This document shows positions 8,332 through 15,865 of a DNA stretch of 36,505 nucleotides, piece by piece. This stretch comes from Cellulophaga sp. BC115SP (GTDB lineage Bacteria > Bacteroidota > Bacteroidia > Cytophagales > Spirosomataceae). The notes under the pieces are model-generated. The model saw only the letters and a list, made by a program, of their open reading frames with translations, was not told where the DNA came from and searched no databases. Each line of letters starts with the position of its first letter. The first letter of the stretch is position 1. The translations under genes and the position numbers were made by a program. The DNA lies in contig NZ_JAAALB010000053.1 of assembly GCF_009905545.1 (NCBI RefSeq), positions 1 to 36,505 on the forward strand. The letters run 5' to 3'.

Positions 8332-9114
8332 CTATATCAAAGCTCTGTCCAAATGAACATATCCTCCATCAACATGGATGAGTTGTCCTGTGGTATGACT
8401 TGAGCGCTTAGAAATTAAAAATGATACCATATCCGCAATTTCTTGAGAACTGGTCATTCTTTTGCCCAATGGAATTTTATCCGTAATTTTTGATAAAGTT
8501 TCTTCTGGATTTGGCAATGATTTGATCCATCTATCGTACAATGGCGTGTAACATTCCGCTACAACTAAAGCATTGACACGAATACCGAATGGCAATAATT
8601 CTACAGCCCATTCACGAGTCAAAGCATTACGTCCACCGTTGGAAGCCGCATAAGCTGACGTTCCACCCTGACCAGTTTCGGCAGTTTTCGAAGTCACGTT
8701 TACGATAGAGCCTTTTGATTCTTTCAAATATGGCAATGCATGATGTGCCATCAAGTAATAGTGAATCAAGTTAGAATGTAATGACTTAATAAAGCGCTCA
8801 TAGTTTCCACTTTCCAAGCCAACACCATCATTTACACCAGCATTATTTACTAATCCGTCGATACGACCAAAAGTAGTAGCAATTTCCTTAATCGCTTTCT
8901 CACACTCGGCAGGCTCGCTTAATTCTGCTACAAATGACCATGCCTGACCACCTGCTGCTTGAATCGCCTCTACTGTACGAAGGTTATCCTCTTCGTTGCG
9001 ACCAACAATCGCTACAAAAGCTCCTTCAGCAGCCAAAGACGTTGAGATGCCTTCGCCTATACCTTTTGCACCACCTGTTACAATGATGACTTTTTCTTTA
9101 AGTCCTAAGTTCAT
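8332..9114 (-). CDS. SDR, probable L-fucose (sugar) dehydrogenase with altered active site
   Basis: This 260-residue classical SDR most likely oxidises L-fucose (or a similar sugar) at C1 to the lactone, the first step of the non-phosphorylating pathway. It has TGGAKGIG (13-20), NNAG (90-93), catalytic Ser142 in NVTSKT, and the stretch ETGQGGTSAYAASN followed by ALTREWAVEL that resembles known L-fucose dehydrogenases. The usual YxxxK motif reads YAASN: Tyr155 is present, but position 159 is Asn (codon AAC) rather than the catalytic Lys. The neighbouring lactonase gene begins only 8 bases away, on the same strand, so the two are co-transcribed. Family call firm; sugar specificity inferred from context. 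Confidence 0.82.
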   Translation of the reverse strand: MNLGLKEKVIIVTGGAKGIGEGISTSLAAEGAFVAIVGRNEEDNLRTVEAIQAAGGQAWSFVAELSEPAECEKAIKEIATTFGRIDGLVNNAGVNDGVGLESGNYERFIKSLHSNLIHYYLMAHHALPYLKESKGSIVNVTSKTAETGQGGTSAYAASNGGRNALTREWAVELLPFGIRVNALVVAECYTPLYDRWIKSLPNPEETLSKITDKIPLGKRMTSSQEIADMVSFLISKRSSHTTGQLIHVDGGYVHLDRALI

Positions 9115-9122
9115 TTGGAAAT

Positions 9123-9950
9123 TTAGAGATTATAGAATTTTTGAGCCGTACCACCCATAATTTTCTTCTGCTCTAATGGAGTCAAATTACCAATAAAATC
9201 TGTTACAATGCCCAATACTTCTTCGTATTGACCTGCAACCAAACATACTGGCCAATCTGAGCCGAACATTAGGCGTTCGGGTCCAAAAGCTTTGAGTACG
9301 GTTTCTAAATACACTTTAAAATCAGCAGGTTTCCAACCCTCCCATTCGCCTTCAGTAATTATCCCTGAAAGTTTACAATATACATTTTGATGTAAAGCCA
9401 GCTTCTTGATGTCAGTTTGCCATGTTCCATACTCACCACTTTTAATATCTGGTTTGGCGATATGGTCAAGTACAAATTTTTGTTCAGGGAATAGCTTCAC
9501 AAAACGGATAGCTTGGTCGAGTTGGTAATGATAAATCAGAATATCGTAGGTGAAATCATACGCACCAAGCTCAGTAATTCCTGCCTTAAATTTAGGGCGA
9601 AGCATAAATTCGGGGTCAGTCTCACCTTGAACCACGTGACGAAAACCTTTTACGATTTTAAATTCTGAATAATATTCCAAGCGGTCGTACACATCATCGG
9701 CCATCAAATCTACCCAACCAACTACACCTTTGATAAAATCATTTTTAGAAGCAAGTTCAATCAAAAAATCGGTTTCAGCCTCAGACTGGTCAGCTTGCAC
9801 AGCCACACAGCCATCGATACCGTTTTGTTGAAGGATTGGTGCTAAATCTTCTGGGAGAAAATCCTTACGAATTTTCTTCATTTCATCATTTATCCATTCG
9901 TGTTTAGAAGGGTCGTATTGCCAAAAATGTTGATGCGAATCAATTTTCAT
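9123..9950 (-). CDS. Amidohydrolase, probable L-fuconolactonase
   Basis: This 275-residue TIM-barrel amidohydrolase (COG3618 type) should open the sugar lactone to the free aldonic acid (L-fucono-lactone to L-fuconate). Motifs are DSHQHFW at 4-10 (His6, His8), KGFRHVVQG at 101-109, LDHIAKP at 161-167 (His163), YCKLSG at 191-196 and MFGSDWPVC at 228-236 (Asp232), all at the positions expected for L-fucono- and L-rhamnono-lactonases. It is cytoplasmic with no signal peptide. Its stop lies 8 bases before the start of the sugar dehydrogenase gene. The upstream 369-base gap on the minus strand suggests that this gene pair may have its own promoter. L-rhamnonate lactone is the main alternative substrate. 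Confidence 0.87.
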   Translation of the reverse strand: MKIDSHQHFWQYDPSKHEWINDEMKKIRKDFLPEDLAPILQQNGIDGCVAVQADQSEAETDFLIELASKNDFIKGVVGWVDLMADDVYDRLEYYSEFKIVKGFRHVVQGETDPEFMLRPKFKAGITELGAYDFTYDILIYHYQLDQAIRFVKLFPEQKFVLDHIAKPDIKSGEYGTWQTDIKKLALHQNVYCKLSGIITEGEWEGWKPADFKVYLETVLKAFGPERLMFGSDWPVCLVAGQYEEVLGIVTDFIGNLTPLEQKKIMGGTAQKFYNL

Positions 9951-10030
9951 AATGTTGTCAGCTAATTGAAGGATGATTATAGTTCATTTTCACTAAAAGG
10001 TATCTCAGTTATTCTAAGAGACCACATTTT

Positions 10031-10228
10031 GTTTTGAAATGTTTCGAGAAGTTATTAGTTAATCGTATATCAGTTATTAAAATACACTCATAATCAGAAG
10101 AATACTGTGAATGTGCAATACAGATATATTATTAATTTTTCTCATAATAGGCACTGGAATGAAAATATCTATTGCCTATTGCCTACGGCTAATAGCCTAG
10201 AGCATTTTCTAAAGAAACATTTCAAAAC
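10031..10228. repeat. 198-bp segment bounded by 15-bp perfect inverted repeats
   Basis: GTTTTGAAATGTTTC at 10031-10045 is exactly complementary to GAAACATTTCAAAAC at 10214-10228. Between them lie a 28-base dispersed repeat (10049-10076, matching 7771-7798) and a CTATTGCC hairpin. The layout resembles a small non-coding insertion, but no target-site duplication was recognised. Confidence 0.5.
10049..10076. repeat. 28-base dispersed repeat, copy 2
   Basis: The stretch beginning AAGTTATTAGTTAATCG matches 7771-7798 at 25 of 28 positions. It lies inside the 198-bp inverted-repeat segment. Confidence 0.6.
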
Positions 10229-10319
10229 TGAATATACAAGTGTAAGTGAATTTGGACAAACCTTTTAGCGAAATACCATCGCTTACTCGGTCAAAGCCTT
10301 CAATTATACTCTAAGCAGA

Positions 10320-11177
10320 TTAATTTCTAGACCAGTTTTTCGCCACTTGCTTTGAAGAACCTAAGTTTTCGATACCTAATTCTACCACGTCGCCTTCTTT
10401 CAAATAAATTGGTGGGTTAAAGCCCAAACCAACCCCTGGAGGTGTTCCTGTTGAAATAATATCGCCTGGTAGTAAAGTCATAAATTGACTTAAATAAGAT
10501 ACCAATGTTGGGATTTTGAAAATCAATTGGTCGGTGTTACTGTTTTGGAAAGTCTTTCCATTTACTGTTAACCACATTTTCAAATTATTGATATCCTCAA
10601 TTTCGTCTTGCGTAGCAAGGAATGGTCCCATTGGTGCGAAAGTATCACATCCTTTACCTTTAGACCAGTTACCTCCTCTTTCGATTTGAAATTCTCTTTC
10701 AGAAACATCGTTGTGTAAGCAATATCCTGCCACATAATCTAATGCCTCTGATTCGTCAACATATTGTGCTTTTTTGCCAATGACAAATGCCAATTCAACT
10801 TCCCAGTCAGTCTTTACCGAGTTACGAGGAATAATAATATCATCGTTTGGACCAGAAAGTGCTGTCGTTGATTTGAAGAAAATGATAGGTTCTTGCGGAA
10901 TAGCAGCGCCTGTTTCACGAGCGTGATCTGCGAAGTTCAAACCAATACAAACGATTTTTGAAGGACGAGCCACACATGAACCCAAACGTACGTCTTCCGA
11001 AACTTCTGTCAAAGTACCTTGATTAGACTCTAACCAAGCTGCTAAGCGAGTTAAACCATCATTTTCAAAAAACTGTTCGTTATAGTCTTCTCCAAAACCA
11101 GAGGCATCATAACGTTTTCCTTCGATCATTACGCCTGGTTTTTCTTTACCAAATTCACCAAATCTTATTAGTTTCAT
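10320..11177 (-). CDS. FAH-family hydrolase, probable 2,4-diketo-3-deoxy-L-fuconate hydrolase
   Basis: This 285-residue fumarylacetoacetate hydrolase-family enzyme should cleave the C-C bond of 2,4-diketo-3-deoxy-L-fuconate to pyruvate and L-lactate, the final step of the pathway. Motifs are GLNFADHARETG (79-90, catalytic His85), WEVELAFVIG (125-134; metal ligands Glu126 and Glu128), HNDVSERE (155-162; Asp157), KGKGCDTFAPMGP and GDIISTGTPPGVG. The N-terminal region (about 1-70) is the usual small beta domain of the long FAH type. It is downstream of the keto-acid dehydrogenase and SGNH genes, 53 bases from the latter. Other members act on acylpyruvates or 2-hydroxyhepta-dienedioate; context favours the sugar role. 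Confidence 0.85.
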   Translation of the reverse strand: MKLIRFGEFGKEKPGVMIEGKRYDASGFGEDYNEQFFENDGLTRLAAWLESNQGTLTEVSEDVRLGSCVARPSKIVCIGLNFADHARETGAAIPQEPIIFFKSTTALSGPNDDIIIPRNSVKTDWEVELAFVIGKKAQYVDESEALDYVAGYCLHNDVSEREFQIERGGNWSKGKGCDTFAPMGPFLATQDEIEDINNLKMWLTVNGKTFQNSNTDQLIFKIPTLVSYLSQFMTLLPGDIISTGTPPGVGLGFNPPIYLKEGDVVELGIENLGSSKQVAKNWSRN

Positions 11178-11230
11178 GATTTTACTTTTTCAACTAATCA
11201 TTAGTTGAAATATTTAATTAAAAGTTTTGA

Positions 11231-11899
11231 TTACAATTTTAACAATTCAGCTAGCATAAGTTCCGCTACTGTATTGTTGCCAAGATCGTTCAAGTGAACT
11301 CTATCAGTTGTTAAAACACCTGAATCTTTATTCGACGGATTATTGGCTAAGTCATAAGCCAAAAACGCTTTTCTAAGGTCGACCAATGGCAGGCTATTTT
11401 TCTCAGCCAATTTGCGAATTAGGGTTGAATAATGATTCATATCGCCATCTTGTGGGTTACTAAAATCATTTTTCTCTCCAATAACCGCAGGTGTACACAA
11501 TACGACTTTAGCGCCACTTGCTTTAATCTTGTCGATAAGTGCTTGATAAAATCTTACGAATTTATCTGGATCCGTACCAGTCCCTGAGGTGGTTTTATGC
11601 CAAACATCGTTTACTCCAACATAAATAAAAACGGCATCAGGTTTCTTTTCTAATACATCACTTTCAAGTCTTAGATACAAATCGTACACTTTATTTCCTC
11701 CGATACCAGCACCTACTAACTCATATTTTGAAGCAAGGTTTTTACCTGTTAATAATTCACCAATACGGGTTATATAACCGTTTGGTTTTACACCAGCTTG
11801 GGTGATAGAATCGCCAAAGAAAATTACTTTTTTAGGTTTGTCAGCAACAAAAGAAGCTAAGGCTAGTACCGTAAGAAGGGCAAAAATTGTTTTACGCAT
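11231..11899 (-). CDS. Secreted SGNH/GDSL hydrolase
   Basis: This 222-residue protein has a Sec signal peptide (MRKTIFALLTVLALASFV) and the SGNH blocks: FFGDSITQ (Ser31), a conserved Gly in GAGIGGN, GVND (Asn97) and DRVHLND (Asp199, His202). Such enzymes remove acetyl or other acyl esters from carbohydrates or small molecules. Its position inside the sugar-oxidation cluster, 100 bases after one pathway gene and 53 bases before another, suggests removal of O-acetyl groups from fucose-containing glycans outside the cytoplasm; that is inference. It is related only distantly to the other SGNH protein at 32658-33479. Confidence 0.87.
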   Translation of the reverse strand: MRKTIFALLTVLALASFVADKPKKVIFFGDSITQAGVKPNGYITRIGELLTGKNLASKYELVGAGIGGNKVYDLYLRLESDVLEKKPDAVFIYVGVNDVWHKTTSGTGTDPDKFVRFYQALIDKIKASGAKVVLCTPAVIGEKNDFSNPQDGDMNHYSTLIRKLAEKNSLPLVDLRKAFLAYDLANNPSNKDSGVLTTDRVHLNDLGNNTVAELMLAELLKL

Positions 11900-11999
11900 C
11901 TGTTTTGAGATAATTAATGAATAATTGATTTATAGTGTTGGGTGAAAATACTCACGCCATTTAATTACTCTTATCCTTTCTTGACAGGAAAACAACATC

Positions 12000-12764
12000 T
12001 TAGTTATTCAAACGAATAAACCCACCATCGATTGGATAATCAGTACCAGTAATGAATGAAGCTTCGTCAGAACATAAATACAAGGCAAGTGCTGCTACCT
12101 CTTCTGGTTTTGCCATACGACCAATTGGCTGTGTAGCTGAAAGTTTCTCAAACATTTCCTCTTCGCGACCCGGGTAATTTTTAGCAATAAAACCATCCAC
12201 AAATGGCGTATGCACACGTGCTGGCGAAATACAGTTACAACGAATATTATTTTTGATATAGTCTTTTGCCACCGAAAGTGTCATGGTTAGTACCGCACCT
12301 TTTGACATAGAATAGGCAAAACGGTCTGGTAAACCAATCGATGATGCGATAGAAGCCATGTTTAAAATTACACCGCCACCATTTGCCTTCATCACAGGTA
12401 CTACTGCATAAAGTGTATTATAAACGCCTTTTACGTTTACGCTGTACACTCTTTCAAATGCCTCTGAATCACAGTTTTCTAACGAACCCACATGAGCAAT
12501 ACCAGCATTGTTAACAAGCACGTCTACCTTGCCGATACTTTTAATCACTTCGCTTACTTGAGCTTGGTTGCTTACATCACAAGCATGCACTTGCGCTTGT
12601 CCACCAGCTTCAATTATTTCAGCTACTGAAGATTCTCCAGCAGAGGCATTTAGCTCTAAAATATGAACTGAGGCTCCCTGCTTTCCAAATAATACTGAGA
12701 TAGCCTTACCAATACCGCTACCTCCACCAGTCACTACTGCTACTTTTCCTGATAAACTAAACAT
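12000..12764 (-). CDS. SDR, probable 2-keto-3-deoxy-L-fuconate dehydrogenase
   Basis: This 254-residue classical SDR should oxidise 2-keto-3-deoxy-L-fuconate to the 2,4-diketo acid with NAD. It has TGGGSGIG at 12-19, an acidic residue after beta-2 (ILELN), ACDV near 61-64, NNAG (85-88), catalytic Ser138 in NMASIA, YSMSK (Tyr151, Lys155) and the terminal TGTDYPIDGGF. Unlike the cluster's other SDR, its catalytic Lys is intact. An in-frame ATG 12 codons upstream exists, but the protein from the ATG at 12764 (MFSLSGKVAVVTGG) has the normal SDR start. Genes for the dehydratase (upstream) and SGNH and FAH hydrolases (downstream) follow the pathway logic. Confidence 0.85.
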   Translation of the reverse strand: MFSLSGKVAVVTGGGSGIGKAISVLFGKQGASVHILELNASAGESSVAEIIEAGGQAQVHACDVSNQAQVSEVIKSIGKVDVLVNNAGIAHVGSLENCDSEAFERVYSVNVKGVYNTLYAVVPVMKANGGGVILNMASIASSIGLPDRFAYSMSKGAVLTMTLSVAKDYIKNNIRCNCISPARVHTPFVDGFIAKNYPGREEEMFEKLSATQPIGRMAKPEEVAALALYLCSDEASFITGTDYPIDGGFIRLNN

Positions 12765-13017
12765 AAGATGTATATTTATTTGGCTATTTGAAATCGCCAA
12801 TGGATTGTTTTATTTCTTAAAAATTGCATTGGGCAATAAGCTGTAGACGTTAGGCAAATAAGCTTCCTTGAGTTTATGTTTTTTTGCCGAAAGGTCAAGG
12901 TTTGAATTTAATTTGCCTCATAATTTATTTTGAATGAAAGAAGTGTAATCCAACTTTGTAATATTTCCGAAATCAAAAATCACAAATCTGAAATAATTCA
13001 CTATTCATCATTATTAC

Positions 13018-14676
13018 TTAAAGGCTTACTCCTCTTCTCCAGAACATAAAGTCGTCTTGTCCTAACTCCATTGCCTTTGTTTGGTACTCACCAGAAGCCA
13101 AGCCGATAATATATTCTAAAACCATCTCGCCCATTTCTTCTACTGATTTTTCTCCTTCGATAATTGGACCACAATCAATATCAATGATTTCTGGAAGTTT
13201 TTGTGCCAATTTTGTATTGGTAGAAAGTTTTACCATTGGACAGATAGGATTACCCGTAGGAGTACCTAAACCAGTGGTAAACAACTGGATTGTAGCACCT
13301 GCGCCAGCCATGCCAGAGGTTGCCAACACATCGTTACCAGGGGTACAAACCAAATTCAAGCCCGCCTTTTTTGAATATTGTCCATATCCTAATGCATCTA
13401 CTACAGGTGATGAACCCGCTTTCTTAGCAGCACCAGCCGACTTAATTGCGTCGGTAATCAAGCCATCCTTAATATTTCCAGGGGAAGGGTTCATATCAAA
13501 ACCTGCACCAACGGCCTCGGCACGACGTGCATATTCCTTCATCAAATACCCAAAATTATCAGCCACCTCAGCTGTTACAGCACGGTTTTGTAGTTCTTGC
13601 TCAACTCCACAAAGCTCAGGGAACTCCGCAATCATGACATTGGCCCCAAGCGCCACCAACAAATCGGCAGTATGACCAATTGCTGGGTTGGCAGAAATAC
13701 CTGAAAAACCATCAGAACCTCCGCATTTTACGCCAACTCTCAACTTGCTCAAAGGTGCAGGCTGTCTTTCAATTTCATTGATTTGAATCATACCGACAAA
13801 TGTTTGACGAATAGCTTCCGCCAACATTTGTGACTCGCCAGAACCCAAATCTTGCTGTTGTTCGAGGATATATAGGGGTTTCTCGAAATTAGGAGAAATT
13901 TTATGAATAGCTTCTTGCAAAATGCTTACTTGAGAATGCTGACATCCCAAACTCAACACAGTAATACCCGCTACGTTGGGATTGACACAATAGCCTGCAA
14001 GGAGATTACAAAGATTTTCTGAATCTTCACGATTTTCGCCACAACCACTTTCATGCGTTAAGAACTTAATACCATCAACGTTCTTGAATACACGATTTTG
14101 ACGATAATCTGTTTTCTTTTGCTGAAAAGTAAATGTTTTTAAAGAATCAATATCAGCGCCCGATTGGTAAGCGTCGAGTAGCGAACCAACTTGGTCGAGA
14201 TACAAATCTGGTTGAGCATATCCTAAAGCTTTTAAAAATGCTTGCTTCATGATATTTACATTACGATTTTCGCAAAAAACCAATGGAATCACTAACCAGT
14301 AATTTTGTGTACCCACTTGACCATCAGCACGATGATAGCCCATAAAAGTACGATTTTCCCAAGCCGAAACATCGGGAGCTTGCCAAGTGTAGTCTTTTAA
14401 TTTTCCTTGGAAAGGTTCTGAGGCATGTTTCAAATTAAAGGTATGAATAAGTCCACCAGCAGGGATAGGCATTTGTGCTTTACCCACCAACACACCATAC
14501 ATAGTTACCTCCTCACCTTGCTTTAAATCATCGATAGTAAACTTATGTTTGGCAGCGATATCATCTTGTAAAATGATTGTTTTCCCTTTGAAAACCACTT
14601 CTTCACCCTTTTTCAAATCACAAAGAGCCACCAACACATTGTCCGTTGGATTTATTTGTAAAAATGTTCTTTTCAC
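13018..14676 (-). CDS. Altronate dehydratase (UxaA)-family sugar-acid dehydratase, probable L-fuconate dehydratase
   Basis: This 552-residue enzyme joins an N-terminal SAF/UxaA-type beta domain (about 1-90, with PTDNVLVALCDLKKGEEV) to the altronate dehydratase catalytic region (HESGCGENR, LSLGCQHSQV, LRVGVKCGGSDGFSG, ISANPAIG, CTPGNDV, NPICPMVKLSTN). The family dehydrates aldonic acids to 2-keto-3-deoxy acids using a metal centre. Published biochemistry shows that family members can serve D-altronate, D-arabinonate, L-galactonate or L-fuconate; the neighbouring lactonase, SDRs and FAH hydrolase point to L-fuconate or L-galactonate. It is the first gene of the minus-strand block and slightly longer than E. 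coli UxaA. A GCAAAATTTGCAAAA-type inverted repeat lies 63-81 bases upstream of the start. Confidence 0.85.
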   Translation of the reverse strand: MKRTFLQINPTDNVLVALCDLKKGEEVVFKGKTIILQDDIAAKHKFTIDDLKQGEEVTMYGVLVGKAQMPIPAGGLIHTFNLKHASEPFQGKLKDYTWQAPDVSAWENRTFMGYHRADGQVGTQNYWLVIPLVFCENRNVNIMKQAFLKALGYAQPDLYLDQVGSLLDAYQSGADIDSLKTFTFQQKKTDYRQNRVFKNVDGIKFLTHESGCGENREDSENLCNLLAGYCVNPNVAGITVLSLGCQHSQVSILQEAIHKISPNFEKPLYILEQQQDLGSGESQMLAEAIRQTFVGMIQINEIERQPAPLSKLRVGVKCGGSDGFSGISANPAIGHTADLLVALGANVMIAEFPELCGVEQELQNRAVTAEVADNFGYLMKEYARRAEAVGAGFDMNPSPGNIKDGLITDAIKSAGAAKKAGSSPVVDALGYGQYSKKAGLNLVCTPGNDVLATSGMAGAGATIQLFTTGLGTPTGNPICPMVKLSTNTKLAQKLPEIIDIDCGPIIEGEKSVEEMGEMVLEYIIGLASGEYQTKAMELGQDDFMFWRRGVSL

Positions 14677-14738
14677 AGTGTATCTTTCTTTTGTTATCTG
14701 TTAGAAGAAGGGGTAAGTTTGAAAAAATACTCTTTGTG

Positions 14739-14757
14739 TTTTGCAAAATTTGCAAAA
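14739..14757. promoter_or_regulatory. Candidate operator upstream of the sugar-acid cluster
   Basis: TTTTGCAAAATTTGCAAAA is nearly self-complementary (only the central bases break symmetry) and also forms a direct GCAAAA repeat. It lies 63-81 bases upstream of the dehydratase start, and its left part overlaps a near-match to a minus-strand -7 box (TATATTTTG). A transcription factor site controlling the cluster is plausible; the regulator is not in this window. Confidence 0.35.
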
Positions 14758-14779
14758 TATAATGCTTCTATCTTTACGC

Positions 14780-14806
14780 AAAAAGAGGAACCCAAGTGGG
14801 TTCCTC
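14780..14806 (-). terminator. Rho-independent terminator for the outer-membrane beta-barrel gene
   Basis: A perfect 9-bp stem GAGGAACCC/GGGTTCCTC with a 4-base loop is followed on the minus strand by TTTTT. It lies about 45 bases after the stop of the beta-barrel gene that ends at 14852, and it separates that gene from the sugar-acid cluster. Confidence 0.88.
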
Positions 14807-14851
14807 CTCAAAATTGCTTTATCTGAATGTGTTTGTGGAATTTATTATATT

Positions 14852-15394
14852 TTAGTACATACCACCGCCGATGGTGATAGCAGCTTTTATACCTAAGTAT
14901 GACATATTTTTAGGTGCTAAATTGTATTCAGCAGCCAAACGGAAATGGCTCAGTTGAACCCCAACGCGAGGAACTAATCCAAAACCTGAACCACCTGCTG
15001 CCTCAACTGAAGTCGATCCATTATCGTATATTGCGGCCGTAGCTCCTGAAAAAAGACCTACCCCAAGACCACCAAAAAATCTGCTTTTACCTTCACCAAG
15101 GTAATAATCACCCGTTAAGATATAAGAGCCAACAGCACCAATAGAAGAAGAAGTTTCTGTTCCTGATCCGAATAGAGCTGCCTCTAATTTTAATCCAGCT
15201 ACAAAATTATCATTTATGGCATAGGCTGGTTCGATAGAGATACCTGCACCTGCACCGTAACCTTTTGTATAATTTGGAATCACATAGGTGAAAGGAGAGA
15301 TATGAACTCTGAATGGTACATAAGATTCTGACTGTGCATTTGAAGTGAATGCGAAGGTAATAGCAATAGCTAATGTTAATAAAAATTTGTTCAT
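14852..15394 (-). CDS. Outer-membrane beta-barrel protein
   Basis: This 180-residue protein has a clear signal peptide (MNKFLLTLAIAITFAFTSNAQ) followed by alternating hydrophobic and Gly/Tyr-rich strands (GAGAGISIEPAYAI, FVAGLKLEAALFG, GDYYLGEGKSRFFGGLGVGLFSG, VPRVGVQLSHFRLAAEYNLAP, YLGIKAAITIGGGMY), which is the pattern of a small eight-stranded OmpA/OmpW-like or PorT-like barrel. The last residue is aromatic (Tyr), as is common for outer-membrane proteins. It has its own -7 box upstream and a terminator downstream, so it is a single-gene unit. Ligand or role unknown. Confidence 0.82.
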   Translation of the reverse strand: MNKFLLTLAIAITFAFTSNAQSESYVPFRVHISPFTYVIPNYTKGYGAGAGISIEPAYAINDNFVAGLKLEAALFGSGTETSSSIGAVGSYILTGDYYLGEGKSRFFGGLGVGLFSGATAAIYDNGSTSVEAAGGSGFGLVPRVGVQLSHFRLAAEYNLAPKNMSYLGIKAAITIGGGMY

Positions 15395-15447
15395 GAACTT
15401 TTGTAGATGATTAATAAATCATGATAAAGCAATTATTGAAATAACCA

Positions 15448-15455
15448 CAAAAATA
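15448..15455 (-). promoter_or_regulatory. Bacteroidota -7 box for the outer-membrane protein gene
   Basis: On the minus strand this reads TATTTTTG, matching TAnnTTTG. Expected transcription start is about 47 bases before the ATG at 15394. No -33 TTG at the usual distance was seen. Confidence 0.4.
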
Positions 15456-15744
15456 CACAATTATAATCTATAATCTACGATAAAATACAATTTTAATGGT
15501 TTTTCAACATATAAATAATTATAAATTATTTAATATAATATCAAATAATTTTTATTGAAAATAGACTTTATACATTCAGTGTATAAAAATAACGGATAAG
15601 ACATAGTGTTAGATAGCTTTTTGAATTCTAACAATAACCCTTACTAGGTTTAGCCCATACTTTCAACACTAATCCTCACTAACCATCAAAACGCACAAAT
15701 TTCATTCATACCTAATTTTAGCATTTTAAAATCATTTATTACTC

Positions 15745-15812
15745 GTTTATAAACTAAAATTCATTTAATCTATAAAGTTTATAGGATATATAGTTTATAT
15801 AATATACCTTTG
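15745..15812 (+). promoter_or_regulatory. Promoter with tandem AT-rich palindromic operators
   Basis: GTTTATAAAC (15745-15754), CTATAAA-G-TTTATAG (15770-15784) and TATATAGTTTATATA (15787-15801) are successive palindromes sharing GTTTATA. The last two repeat at a 16-base interval. They run into the -7 box TACCTTTG (15805-15812), 54 bases before the ATG at 15866. The overlap with the promoter suggests binding of a dimeric repressor or activator. Confidence 0.5.
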
Positions 15813-15865
15813 TATCATCAAACAAGACATAACAACTCATCACAATATAAAGACCTAGATAGAAT

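Larger units (their letters stand above)
9951..10319. other. 369-base gap inside the fucose-type cluster
   Basis: No gene was found. The region contains a 15-bp perfect inverted repeat (10031-10045 and 10214-10228), the second copy of the 28-base repeat (10049-10076) and a hairpin built on CTATTGCC-TAC-GGCTAATAG (10176-10195). It splits the cluster into a four-gene upstream block and a two-gene downstream block. Confidence 0.65.
15395..15865. other. 471-base AT-rich divergent regulatory region
   Basis: No gene was found. It contains a minus-strand -7 box (15448-15455) for the barrel gene, an inverted repeat TTTATACA-TTCAG-TGTATAAA (15567-15587), and a cluster of TTTATA palindromes next to a plus-strand -7 box (15745-15812) for the peroxiredoxin-like gene. 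An ATTATAATCTATAAT-like stretch (15460-15475) resembles, as a reverse complement, the sequence just before the small ORF at 16667. Confidence 0.6.

Noticed and set aside
13184-13675. 163-residue open frame on the plus strand
   Set aside because: It lies wholly opposite the altronate-dehydratase-family gene, whose protein has strong family motifs; the antisense frame has Pro/Ala/Ser-rich shadow composition.
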